Shown piece by piece: positions 1-7,496 of a stretch of 11,077 bases of DNA; position 1 is the stretch's first letter, and every line of letters starts with the position of its first letter. A program made the position numbers and the translations under genes. The notes beneath the pieces were generated by a model, which was not told where the DNA came from, searched no databases, and worked only from the letters and a program-made list of their open reading frames with translations. Source of the stretch: Actinomycetes bacterium. GTDB taxonomy: Bacteria > Actinomycetota > Acidimicrobiia > Acidimicrobiales > UBA8190. The stretch spans positions 1-11,077 of the forward strand of contig JAJZYI010000095.1 of assembly GCA_021798135.1 (NCBI GenBank). Direction: 5' to 3'.

Positions 1-2
1 TC

Positions 3-743
3 TTCCTGCTGCCCGGCAAGGGCCGCCACCAGCTCCTCGCCGGCGTGCGCCAGCCGCGCGGCGCGGGACCAGCCGGCCTCCCCGCCCCCGGCGAGGGGCC
101 GTCGGCCGGCGCCGGTTGGGAGCGGGACGCCGGGGTGCTCGCCCGCGACGCCTGGGGCCAGGGCGCCGGGACCTCGGCACCGGTGCCGGCGCTCCCGGCG
201 CCTCCACGGCGTCCCGGCCGGCCAGCCCTCCTCCTCGACGCCGCCCCGCCGGGCTCCGGCGTGAGCACCGAGGCGCTGCGCGCCCTGGCCGCGGACGCCG
301 CCCGCCGCGCCTGGGAGCTCGCCACCGCAGGTCGCGAGCCGGCGTTGGGCCTCACCGCCGACGAGGACTGCGCCCGGTGGGCGGCTTCGATGGTCGAAGG
401 GGTCCCCGCCAGCCTCGACCTCGACGAGCTGGCCGACCGCAGTGGCGTCGCACGCCGCGACCTGTTCCACCGGGCCCTGGCGTGGCGGTCCGGCGGGAGC
501 GAGGGACTGGCCGCGCTCACAGCCGCATGGCAGCCCGAGGCATCGGAGCTGGACCCGGGCAGGGCCGCGCTGGGCGCCGGCGCCCGGGCCTCCGCCAACC
601 GCGTCACGCTCGGCGACCGGCAGCTGCGCCTCGGCCGAGACGGCCGCTGGTACCCGTACCGCAAGGCGCGGGGAGCCTGGCAGCCCGACGGCGAGCCGAT
701 GCTCCTGGACCGCCGCGAGCCGGGGGCGACGCACACCGCCTGA
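3..743 (+). CDS. C-terminal part of a hypothetical protein, possibly SWIM zinc-finger family
   Basis: The reading frame is open from the window edge (first full codon at 3) to TGA at 741-743, so the gene starts outside the window. A GTG at 45 is available, but nothing marks it as the true start. The first 75 or so visible residues are rich in Pro, Gly and Ala and look like a disordered linker. An alpha-helical, Ala/Leu/Asp-rich segment follows. The last 45 residues contain RLGRDGRWYPYRKARGAWQP. From memory, a similar QLRLG-DGRWYPYR-W-P tail ends some actinobacterial SWIM zinc-finger proteins, but the diagnostic CxC...CxH motif would lie upstream and cannot be seen. Function is therefore unassigned. 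The alternative is an unrelated actinobacterial hypothetical protein. Confidence in the coding call is fair, and in the family low. Confidence 0.55.
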   Translation, partial: FLLPGKGRHQLLAGVRQPRGAGPAGLPAPGEGPSAGAGWERDAGVLARDAWGQGAGTSAPVPALPAPPRRPGRPALLLDAAPPGSGVSTEALRALAADAARRAWELATAGREPALGLTADEDCARWAASMVEGVPASLDLDELADRSGVARRDLFHRALAWRSGGSEGLAALTAAWQPEASELDPGRAALGAGARASANRVTLGDRQLRLGRDGRWYPYRKARGAWQPDGEPMLLDRREPGATHTA

Positions 744-744
744 C

Positions 745-868
745 CCCGCCTCCACCGCCGGCCAGGGGCGAGGGGCCAGGGGGCTTCCCGGACGCACACG
801 GCCGGGCCCGCCTCCACCGCCGGCCAGGGGGCAGCGGACCAGGGGCTCCCGGTCGGGGACGGGGTCGC
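745..868. repeat. Imperfect 62-base tandem duplication
   Basis: Two units lie end to end, 745-806 and 807-868. The first 24 bases of each unit (745-768 and 807-830) are identical, beginning CCCGCCTCCACCGCCGGCC. The next stretch is similar but diverged: CCAGGGGGCTTCCCGG in unit 1 against ACCAGGGGCTCCCGG in unit 2. The remainder has drifted. The array begins two bases after the upstream stop codon, so it may form part of that gene's 3' end, but no clean terminator hairpin with a T run was seen. Confidence 0.7.
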
Positions 869-1080
869 CCGGGCGAGCGGGACGACCGTCGCCGCCTCGA
901 TCGTGGACGCGCTGGCGGCGCCGGGCCGTCGCGTGCGAGCCGGTCCCGGTGCCGGTCGCGCCGTCCTCCGCCGGCTGGGGTCCCGGTGCCGCCGCTGGGT
1001 AAGGTAGGCGTCCGGCGAGACGTGCGTGTCGACCGGGCACGGGCGCTCGCAAGGCAGTTGGGCAGGCACGTGAGCAGGAG

Positions 1081-1110
1081 TTGGTGCGAGGGCACCGGAC
1101 CGACATGAAT
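1081..1110 (+). promoter_or_regulatory. Weak candidate promoter for the AtuA-pta pair
   Basis: TTGGTG at 1081-1086 is followed after 17 bases by CATGAAT at 1104-1110. This loosely resembles sigma-70-type -35 and -10 boxes. It would place the transcript start about 25 bases before the ATG at 1143. The -10 match is poor, and high-GC actinobacterial promoters are often degenerate, so this is a guess from position and weak similarity. Confidence 0.2.
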
Positions 1111-1142
1111 CCCCAAGTGGCGGCCTGACGAAAGCGGATGTG

Positions 1143-2936
1143 ATGAGCTCGGACAAGATTGTCATTGCCAATGCCGGAGGCTTCTGGGGCGACGATCCAA
1201 CCGTGGCGAAGCGGCAGGTCGAGGGCGGGCCGATCGACTACCTCGTCATGGACTACCTGGCAGAGGTCACGATGGCGATCCTGCAGAAGCAGCGCCAGCG
1301 CAGGCCGGACGCGGGCTTCGCGACCGACTTCATCGTGCAGCTCAGGGACGTGCTGCCCAGCTGCATCGAGAAGGGCGTCAAGATCATCAGCAACGCGGGC
1401 GGCGTCAACGCCCTGGCGTGCCGGGCTGCGGTGGAGGAACTGGCCGAGCAGCAAGGGATCCGCGACCAGGTCAGGGTGGCGGTGGTCCTGGGTGACGACG
1501 TCTACGACGACCTCGATGCGCTCCTGGGCTCGGGAGAGTCGTTGGCGAACATGGACACGGGTGCGCCGCTGTCGGAGATCCGCGACCGGGTGCTGAGCGC
1601 CAACGTCTACCTGGGGGCGGCACCGGTGGCGAAGGCCCTCGACATGGGCGCGAACGTGGTGATCGCGGGCAGGATCACGGACACGGCGCTCGCCCTCGGG
1701 CCGATGATCCACGAGTTCGGGTGGCAGGAGGACCAGTGGGACCTGCTCGCCTCCGGCATCGTGGCCGGGCACATCCTGGAGTGCGGAGCGCAGGCGACCG
1801 GCGGCAACTTCACCGACTGGCGGAAGGTTCCCAGCTTCGAGAACATGGGCTACCCGCTCGTGGAAGCTCATGGCGACGGGACGTTCGTGGTGACGAAGCA
1901 CCCGCGGACGGGGGGGCTCGTCAGCGTCGACACCGTCCGCGAGCAGCTCGTGTACGAGATGGGGACGCCGAGCTACGTCGCCCCTGACTGCGTGGCGCAC
2001 TTCGATTCGATCCATCTGGAACAGGAAGGTCCCGACCGGGTCAGGGTGAGCGGGGTCCGTGGGGAGCCGGCGCCGGAGAAGCTGAAGGTGTCGGTGAGCT
2101 TCGCCCACGGCTTCCGGATCTTCGGTCGGATGATGGTCTCGGGACCCGACAGCCTTGAGAAGGCGGCCAGGGCGGCGGAGGTCTTCTGGAAGCTGGCGGG
2201 CGGGCGGGACCTGTACGACGAGACGGAAACGCAGTTCATCGGTTGGAACGCGTCGCATCCTGCCCTCGCGTCCACCGAGCCGGGCGAGGTCCTGCTGCAG
2301 GTCGCGGCGAGGGACTCGGACAAGGCCAAGCTCGACGCGAGGTTCGGGCCGTTCGTGGCCGGGAGCATGCTCGGGTCCGTCCCGGGCATGGCCGCGCTCG
2401 CCGACCAGGGCCGTCCGCGTGCCTCGGACGTGGTCGGCTACTGGCCCGCGCTCATCGGCCGGAACAGCGTGAACGCCCGGGTGTCGGTGGGAGCGGTGGA
2501 GGAGCCGGTGCACCTGGACACGCCGCGGGCGGCGGCCGGGAGCCCGTTCACGCCGTGCCAGGTCGGGGCCGAGGTCCCCCGGTCGGGACGGGAGGTGACG
2601 GTTCCCCTGAGCAGGGTCTGCCTGGCGCGTTCGGGCGACAAGGGCGACACGGCCAACGTCGGCGTCATCGCTCGAACGCCAGCGGTGTACCTGTGGATGC
2701 TCGAGCACCTCACCGTGGAGCTCGTGAAGGAGCGGTTCGGGGGGCTGTGCCGGGGCAGTGTCGAGCGGTTCGAGCTGCCCAACCTGCTGAGCCTGAACTT
2801 CCTCATCCACGAGGCGCTCGGTGGCGGTGGGACGCTGTCGCTCCGTGTCGACGCCCAGGGGAAGACGTACGCCCAGTACCTGCTGAGCACGGAGGTGACG
2901 ATCGACGAGGCGATCGTCGCGGAAGCCGAGGTGTGA
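1143..2936 (+). CDS. Acyclic terpene utilisation AtuA family protein (DUF1446)
   Basis: This is a 597-residue protein with the two-domain layout of the AtuA/DUF1446 family. The large N-terminal AtuA domain (about 5-450) shows NAGGFWGDDP near residue 10, SNAGGVNALACR near 84, AGRITDTALALGP near 175 and ATGGNFTDW at 218-226. The smaller C-terminal AtuA-like ferredoxin-fold domain (about 486-590) carries LARSGDKGDTANVGVIAR. AtuA was named from the Pseudomonas citronellol/geraniol degradation cluster, but its biochemical activity is not established and most homologues lie outside terpene pathways. Terpene use should therefore not be assumed here. Length matches the usual fused form. GTG at 1140 and ATG at 1143 are adjacent; ATG is preferred because GAAAGCGG at 1130-1137 then sits 5 bases upstream. 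The stop overlaps the start of the phosphotransacetylase gene by four bases, implying coupled translation. No atuC/atuF-type carboxylase genes are visible nearby. Confidence 0.9.
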   Translation: MSSDKIVIANAGGFWGDDPTVAKRQVEGGPIDYLVMDYLAEVTMAILQKQRQRRPDAGFATDFIVQLRDVLPSCIEKGVKIISNAGGVNALACRAAVEELAEQQGIRDQVRVAVVLGDDVYDDLDALLGSGESLANMDTGAPLSEIRDRVLSANVYLGAAPVAKALDMGANVVIAGRITDTALALGPMIHEFGWQEDQWDLLASGIVAGHILECGAQATGGNFTDWRKVPSFENMGYPLVEAHGDGTFVVTKHPRTGGLVSVDTVREQLVYEMGTPSYVAPDCVAHFDSIHLEQEGPDRVRVSGVRGEPAPEKLKVSVSFAHGFRIFGRMMVSGPDSLEKAARAAEVFWKLAGGRDLYDETETQFIGWNASHPALASTEPGEVLLQVAARDSDKAKLDARFGPFVAGSMLGSVPGMAALADQGRPRASDVVGYWPALIGRNSVNARVSVGAVEEPVHLDTPRAAAGSPFTPCQVGAEVPRSGREVTVPLSRVCLARSGDKGDTANVGVIARTPAVYLWMLEHLTVELVKERFGGLCRGSVERFELPNLLSLNFLIHEALGGGGTLSLRVDAQGKTYAQYLLSTEVTIDEAIVAEAEV

Positions 2937-3865
2937 AGGAGCTGGCGGATTGGATCCGCTCCCGGGCGCGTGAGCGGCACCGGCGCATCGTCTTCCCCGA
3001 AGCGGGGGATCCACGGGTGCAGAGGGCTGCTGCGACCCTGGTGGACGGGGGCCTCGCCGAACCCGTGCTGCTGGACGGCACGCTCCGGGCCCGGAACCAC
3101 GAAAGGCTCAGCGAGGTCTATCGAGACCTGCGGTCGCATCGCGGGATGTCGCTGCGCGAGGCCCGCGAGGCGCTCGAGGATCCGCTGCTGTTGTCGGCGG
3201 TCATGGTGCGTGCCGGCGACGCCGACGGCTGCGTGGCGGGGGCGGTGGCGACCACCGCCGACACGACACGGGCTGCGCTCCTGGGCATCGGCCCGGCGGA
3301 AGGGGTGTCGACGGTGTCGAGCTTCTTCCTGATGGTGTTCCCCGGGGAGACCACCTTCGGCCAGGACGGGGCCCTGCTGTTCGCCGACAGCGGCGTGCTG
3401 CCGGACCCGACAGCGGAACAGCTGGCGGACGTGGCGATCTGCACGGCCCAGAGCGCGCGCGTCGTGCTCGAGTGGGAGCCTCGGGTGGCGATGCTGAGCT
3501 TCTCGACGAAGGGAAGCGCCACGCACCCCCGGGTCGACAAGGTGGTCAGCGCGACGAAGATCGCCCGCGAGCGGGAGCCGGGGCTGTGCATCGACGGCGA
3601 GCTCCAGGTGGACGCTGCGGTCAACCAGGAGGTGGCTGCGACGAAGGCACCTGCGAGCCCGGTCGGCGGGCGGGCGAACGTGCTGATCTTCCCGGACCTC
3701 GACTCGGGCAACATCGCCTACAAGGTGGCGCAGCGCCTCGGACACGCACGCGCGTACGGGCCCATGCTGCAGGGCCTCGCCCGGCCCATGAACGACCTGA
3801 GCCGGGGGTGCAGCGCGGAGGACATCGTGGAGGTCGCCTGCCTGACAGCGTTGCAGGGAGGCTGA
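2933..3865 (+). CDS. pta: Phosphate acetyltransferase (phosphotransacetylase)
   Basis: Predicted to interconvert acetyl-CoA plus phosphate with acetyl phosphate plus CoA in the cytoplasm. The 310 residues cover one complete PTA/PTB domain, the short single-domain form (near 330 residues) without the N-terminal extension of E. coli Pta. Family signatures are DADGCVAGAVATTADTTRAAL near 96-115, FADSGVLPDPTAEQLADVAI at 150-169, LSFSTKGSATHPRVDKV at 188-204, DGELQVDAA at 221-229, and FPDLDSGNIAYK through NDLSRGCSAEDIV (253-299). Ser290, Arg291 and Asp297 have the same spacing as the catalytic Ser309, Arg310 and Asp316 of Methanosarcina thermophila Pta. The frame is open far upstream, but homology begins at GTG 2933, in the overlap GTGA with the AtuA-family stop and 7 bases after GGAAG. 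No acetate kinase (ackA) neighbour is present. A related phosphotransacylase with another acyl group is possible. Confidence 0.93.
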   Translation: MKELADWIRSRARERHRRIVFPEAGDPRVQRAAATLVDGGLAEPVLLDGTLRARNHERLSEVYRDLRSHRGMSLREAREALEDPLLLSAVMVRAGDADGCVAGAVATTADTTRAALLGIGPAEGVSTVSSFFLMVFPGETTFGQDGALLFADSGVLPDPTAEQLADVAICTAQSARVVLEWEPRVAMLSFSTKGSATHPRVDKVVSATKIAREREPGLCIDGELQVDAAVNQEVAATKAPASPVGGRANVLIFPDLDSGNIAYKVAQRLGHARAYGPMLQGLARPMNDLSRGCSAEDIVEVACLTALQGG

Positions 3866-4034
3866 GAGGGACCCGCCGCCCGGGAGCCGGCGCAGGCGGT
3901 CGAGGCGCTCGCGGAAGGATGCCGCGCCCGGGCGCGCCCGGGGCGGCCTCGGTACGATCGGCGGCGACCGTGCAGCTGCGCACCCGCCCGTCCGGCGCCG
4001 GGGCGGGCCGCCGGTGCGGAGAGGGGGAGCCGTG
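3866..4034 (+). promoter_or_regulatory. Gap before the acyl-CoA synthetase, with palindrome and possible -10 box
   Basis: This 169-base gap contains a perfect 14-base palindrome CGCGCCCGGGCGCG at 3923-3936. It is followed 16 bases later by TACGAT at 3953-3958, a plausible -10 box. The position 17 bases further upstream shows no -35-like sequence. The palindrome could be an operator just upstream of a promoter for the acyl-CoA synthetase, or a terminator-like stem for the AtuA-pta transcript, although no T run follows. GC-only palindromes also arise by chance in DNA this rich in GC. Confidence 0.3.
4022..4029 (+). promoter_or_regulatory. Ribosome binding site that sets the acyl-CoA synthetase start
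   Basis: AGGGGGAG lies 5 bases before GTG at 4035. The in-frame GTG at 4014 is upstream of this site and the GTG at 4032 is only 2 bases from it. The site therefore favours 4035. Confidence 0.6.
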
Positions 4035-5768
4035 GTGTCGGCACGATCCACCGAGGCGTTCCGGGCCGCCCGGGACCTGCTCTTCGAGCACCGGGAGCAG
4101 TGGGAGACCGCCTGCCAGCGCTTCCGCTGGCCCGAGCTCGGCGAGTTCAACTGGGCACTGGACTGGTTCGACGTGCTCGGCCGCAGCGTGGACCGGCCGG
4201 CGCTGCGGATCGTGGAGGAGGGCGGCGGCGAGACCACGCTGACGTTCGCCGAGCTGTCGGCCCGCTCCAGCCAGGTGGCGAACTGGCTGGGGGGCCACGG
4301 CGTGACGCGTGGCGACCGGGTGGTGGTGATGCTGGCCAACCAGGTCGAGCTGTGGGAGACGATCCTGGCGCTCATGAAGCTGGGGGCGGTGGTCATCCCG
4401 GCCACCACCCTGCTCGGCCCGGCGGAGCTGGCCGACAGGGTCGGCCGTGGGGCCGCCCGTCACGTGGTCGCCCGATCCGCCGACGCCGCCAAGTTCGCCG
4501 GCGTGCCGGGGGGCTACACGCGGGTCGCGGTCGGCGAGCCCGTCGACGGCTGGCTCGCCTACGCGGATGCCTCGGGCGCCTCGCCGCAGTTCGCCCCCGA
4601 CGGCGTCACGCGCGGCGACGACCCGATGCTCCTGTACTTCACCTCGGGCACCACCGCCCAGCCCAAGCTGGTCGAGCACACCCATGCCAGCTACCCGGTC
4701 GGGCACCTGTCGACCATGTACTGGATCGGGCTGCAGCCCGGCGACGTCCACCTCAACATCTCCTCGCCGGGCTGGGCCAAGCACGCCTGGAGCAGCGTCT
4801 TCGCCCCGTGGAACGCCGAGGCCACCGTGCTCGTGTTCAACTACGAGCGCTTCGACGCCGCCAAGCTGCTCGACGCCATGGCCCGCGCCCGGGTGACGAC
4901 GTTCTGCGCCCCGCCGACGGTGTGGCGGATGCTGGTGCTGGCCGACCTGGGCGCCTGGGAGCTGCCGCTGCGCGAGGTGGTGAGCGCCGGCGAGCCCCTC
5001 AACCCCGAGGTGATCGACCAGGTGCGCGACCGGTGGGGGATCACCGTCCGCGACGGCTACGGCCAGACCGAGACCACCGCCCAGATCGGCAACAGCCCGG
5101 GCCAGCTGCTCAAGCCCGGGTCGATGGGCCGCCCGCTGCCGGGCTACGCGGTGGCCCTGGTGGACCCCGTCACCGGGGCGGTCGGCGACGAGGGGGAGAT
5201 CTCCCTCGACCTCGCCGAGCGCCCCCTGGGGCTCATGACCGGCTACCGCGACGACGACGCCCTCACCGCGGAGGTCATGCGCGGCGGCTACTACCACACG
5301 GGCGACGTCGGCTCCCGCGACGGTGACGGCTACGTCACCTACGTCGGGCGGACCGACGACGTGTTCAAGGCGTCGGACTACCGCATCTCGCCGTTCGAGC
5401 TCGAGAGCGTCCTCATCGAGCACCCGGCGGTCGCCGAGGCGGCGGTCGTGCCGTCCCCCGACCCGGTGCGCCTGGCCGTCCCGAAGGCCTACGTCGCGCT
5501 CGTCCCCGGGCACGAGCCCACGGCGGGGACCGCCGCTGACATCCTGGCCTACGTCCGGGGGCGGGTCGCTCCGTACAAGCGGGTCAGGCGCCTCGAGTTC
5601 GCCGAGCTGCCCAAGACCATCTCCGGCAAGATCCGCCGGGTCGAGCTGCGCCGGGCCGAGGAGGAACGTCATCGCGACGGCCCCGGGGGCCGGGTCCCGG
5701 CCGAGTTCTGGGAGGACGACTTCCCCGACCTCGGGGGCCGGGGCACCGGGCCTGGTTCCACCGCGTGA
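4035..5768 (+). CDS. AMP-forming acyl-CoA synthetase (AMP-binding enzyme)
   Basis: Predicted to activate a carboxylic acid with ATP to an acyl-adenylate and then transfer it to CoA. The 577-residue protein has the full adenylate-forming fold. Its ATP-binding loop is YFTSGTTAQPKLVEHTH (201-217). GYGQTETT is at 341-348, YHTGD at 420-424, and the hinge region YVGRTDDVFKASDYRISPFE at 436-455. The catalytic lysine is Lys532 in PKTISGKIRR. The pattern, including KLVEHTH and SSPGWAKHAWSS, resembles medium-chain/acetyl-CoA-type synthetases. The exact acid cannot be read from sequence. The ATP loop has Ala where Gly or Ser is usual (TSGTTA). A short acidic tail, PAEFWEDDFPDL (555-566), follows the C-terminal domain. 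It is in the same direction as AtuA-pta but 169 bases away, so it may be a separate transcript. Starts at 4014 and 4032 are possible. Confidence 0.93.
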   Translation: MSARSTEAFRAARDLLFEHREQWETACQRFRWPELGEFNWALDWFDVLGRSVDRPALRIVEEGGGETTLTFAELSARSSQVANWLGGHGVTRGDRVVVMLANQVELWETILALMKLGAVVIPATTLLGPAELADRVGRGAARHVVARSADAAKFAGVPGGYTRVAVGEPVDGWLAYADASGASPQFAPDGVTRGDDPMLLYFTSGTTAQPKLVEHTHASYPVGHLSTMYWIGLQPGDVHLNISSPGWAKHAWSSVFAPWNAEATVLVFNYERFDAAKLLDAMARARVTTFCAPPTVWRMLVLADLGAWELPLREVVSAGEPLNPEVIDQVRDRWGITVRDGYGQTETTAQIGNSPGQLLKPGSMGRPLPGYAVALVDPVTGAVGDEGEISLDLAERPLGLMTGYRDDDALTAEVMRGGYYHTGDVGSRDGDGYVTYVGRTDDVFKASDYRISPFELESVLIEHPAVAEAAVVPSPDPVRLAVPKAYVALVPGHEPTAGTAADILAYVRGRVAPYKRVRRLEFAELPKTISGKIRRVELRRAEEERHRDGPGGRVPAEFWEDDFPDLGGRGTGPGSTA

Positions 5769-5819
5769 CGGTGGGTCGGGGCGCCTTCAGTTCGCAGCCC
5801 GGCGGGCCGAAGAGACAGT

Positions 5820-7442
5820 GTGCACTCGGAGCAGGGGGATGCCGAGGCGATCGAAGCCGCGCTGCGCCGGCGCGTCGCTGACGAGCCCGACGCGGTGGTG
5901 GGTGCGGTCGACCTCGAGGGGTTCTTCGTCCCCCTGCCGCGGGCGCTCCCGCTCGGCGGCCACGCGACCTTCCGCGCCGACCACGCCATCGAGATCGTCG
6001 CGCCCGAGGACGCCTTCACGCTGCTCAACGGCTGGGACACGGTGCTGGCCGAGGGTGTCGGCTCCGTCGACGTCGCCCTCGCCGACGGCACCCGTGCCCA
6101 CATCGAAGGCTACGACTTCCGGGAAGGCCACGGCGTCATCGCCATCGTCGTGACGGGCCCGGACGGCCCGATCGACCCGAACGTCGGTGTCGACGACCAG
6201 TACACCCAGGCGCGCCCGCGGGTGTGCCGGATGCGGAAGAACGAGACCTCCTGCATCGTCGACGTCGACGACGCGGTCACGGCGATGCTCGGCTGGACGC
6301 TGGACGAGCTGCAGGGCCAGCGGCAGATCGACTTCGTGCACCCCGACGACGCGCTGGCCCTGGTCGACATGTGGATGCGACTGATCTCGCACCCGAGCAT
6401 CCCGCAGCACGTCCGGGCCCGCCACCGCCGGCAGGACGGCTCGTACGTGTGGGTCGAGCTCATCAACCAGAACCGGCTGCACGACCCCGACCACCGCGAC
6501 GTCTCCTGCGACATCATCGACATCTCCGACCAGGTGGCGGCCGAGCAGGCCCTGGTGGCTCGCGAGGAGCTGCTGAAGCGCCTGATGGAGTCCCTGCCTT
6601 CGGGCATCGCCCAGATCGACGACCAGGGGCGCCTGCTGTCCGCCAACGACCGGCTCGTCGCCCTGCTCGCCGCAGGCCAGGCGACGTCGGTCGAGGAGCT
6701 CCTCGTGAACGTGGTCCCCGACGGGCGCGAGGTGCTGCAGCGAGCCGTCGTCGACGCGTGCCGCGAGAACATCCCGGCCGAGCTCGAGCTGGGCGTCGTC
6801 GTCGGAGGCCGCCGTCGGACCTGCCAGTTCGTGCTGCGCGGTCTCGTCGACGCCGACGAGGGCAGCTCCCACGCCGTCCTCTCCGTGACGGACGTGACCG
6901 ACACCGTCATGGCCCGAGACCGGCTGGTGCGGCAGGCGACGATCGATCCCCTGACGCAGTGCCACAACCGCGCCGCGGTCATGGAGGTGCTCGACCGCCT
7001 GGCGGCCGAGGCGTCCGCTGGTCGCGGGGTCGCGGCGGTCTTCGTCGACCTCGACCACTTCAAGGACGTGAACGACAGGCTCGGCCACGCCGCCGGCGAC
7101 GAGCTGCTCCAGCTCGTCGCCGCGAGACTGCGTGGGGCCCTGCGCGGCGAGGACGTCGTCGGCCGTCTCGGCGGTGACGAGTTCCTGGTGGTGTGCCCGA
7201 ACGTGGAGACGCGGGCAGCCGCCGACCGGCTCGCCCGCCGCCTGCGAGACGCCGTCGAGCAGCCCGCCCTCGTCGGCGGCCACCCCTGCGTGCCCGAGGC
7301 CAGCATCGGCCTCGCCTGGACGGACGGTGACGTGGACGCGGGAGCGCTCGTGGCCCGTGCCGACGGCGAGATGTACAAGGCCAAGCGGACCAGGGCCCGG
7401 GCCCACTCGATCCCCGCCGGGGGCGCGGTGGCGGACGGCTGA
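5820..7442 (+). CDS. Diguanylate cyclase with multiple PAS-type sensor domains
   Basis: Predicted to make cyclic di-GMP from two GTP. The 540-residue protein has no signal peptide or membrane segment and is probably cytoplasmic. Residues about 20-115 form a PAS-like sensor with FFVPLPRALPLGGH and a C-terminal EGYDFREGHGVIAIVV strand. Residues 130-240 form a PAS fold (LGWTLDELQGQRQIDFVHPDD, then RHRRQDGSYVWVEL). Residues 245-365 form a second, more divergent PAS fold. The GGDEF domain spans about 366-525: DPLTQCHNRAAV, DLDHFKDVNDRLGHAAGDELL, then GGDEF at 451-455. The inhibitory I-site RGED (442-445) lies exactly five residues before GGDEF, so product feedback is expected. No EAL or HD-GYP domain follows. 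GTG 5820 is chosen because GAAGAGA (5809-5815) lies 4 bases before it, a weak site. It starts 51 bases after the synthetase, so read-through is plausible. The signals sensed are unknown. Confidence 0.92.
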   Translation: MHSEQGDAEAIEAALRRRVADEPDAVVGAVDLEGFFVPLPRALPLGGHATFRADHAIEIVAPEDAFTLLNGWDTVLAEGVGSVDVALADGTRAHIEGYDFREGHGVIAIVVTGPDGPIDPNVGVDDQYTQARPRVCRMRKNETSCIVDVDDAVTAMLGWTLDELQGQRQIDFVHPDDALALVDMWMRLISHPSIPQHVRARHRRQDGSYVWVELINQNRLHDPDHRDVSCDIIDISDQVAAEQALVAREELLKRLMESLPSGIAQIDDQGRLLSANDRLVALLAAGQATSVEELLVNVVPDGREVLQRAVVDACRENIPAELELGVVVGGRRRTCQFVLRGLVDADEGSSHAVLSVTDVTDTVMARDRLVRQATIDPLTQCHNRAAVMEVLDRLAAEASAGRGVAAVFVDLDHFKDVNDRLGHAAGDELLQLVAARLRGALRGEDVVGRLGGDEFLVVCPNVETRAAADRLARRLRDAVEQPALVGGHPCVPEASIGLAWTDGDVDAGALVARADGEMYKAKRTRARAHSIPAGGAVADG

Positions 7443-7446
7443 CCGG

Positions 7447-7465
7447 GAGGGGGTGTCACCCCCTC
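7447..7465. terminator. Hairpin between convergent genes, likely two-way terminator
   Basis: GAGGGGGTGTCACCCCCTC is a perfect inverted repeat with arms of 9 bases around a single central T, in practice a 7-8 base stem with a small loop. It starts 5 bases after the diguanylate cyclase stop and lies 46 bases past the end of the convergent hydrolase gene. No T run follows on either strand, so it is a strong stem but not a classical intrinsic terminator. Confidence 0.55.
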
Positions 7466-7496
7466 GACGGCCGCGTGGACCCGGGGGCGGTGCCCG

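Larger units (their letters stand above)
744..1142. other. Intergenic region of about 400 bases with no convincing gene
   Basis: The left half is a GC-rich imperfect duplication, annotated separately. The right half (about 870-1130) has no protein-like frame on either strand: the open frames there translate to Arg/Pro/Gly-rich strings without recognisable motifs. This is typical of antisense or non-coding high-GC DNA. The region presumably holds the end of the upstream transcript and the promoter of the AtuA-family gene. Confidence 0.6.

Noticed and set aside
116..1108. A 330-codon forward frame crossing the first gene and the following gap
   Set aside because: The translation is Arg/Pro/Gly-rich with no motif, and it overlaps the better-supported frame ending at 743.
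2243..2932. Upstream extension of the pta frame to 2243
   Set aside because: The extension overlaps the AtuA-family gene, its translation is not protein-like, and Pta homology begins at GTG 2933.
2438..4408. A 656-codon open frame on the reverse strand across the AtuA end, pta and the synthetase start
   Set aside because: It is antisense to genes with clear family motifs, and its translation is low-complexity and Arg/Ser/Pro-rich. Long antisense frames are expected in GC-rich coding DNA.
3621..5672. A 683-codon reverse-strand open frame opposite the acyl-CoA synthetase
   Set aside because: It has no recognisable motifs and is rich in Gly, Arg, His and Asp. It mirrors the codon structure of the real forward gene.
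5787..7406. A 539-codon reverse-strand open frame opposite the diguanylate cyclase
   Set aside because: Its Val/Asp/His/Gly-rich translation is the mirror of the GGDEF protein codons and shows no domain.
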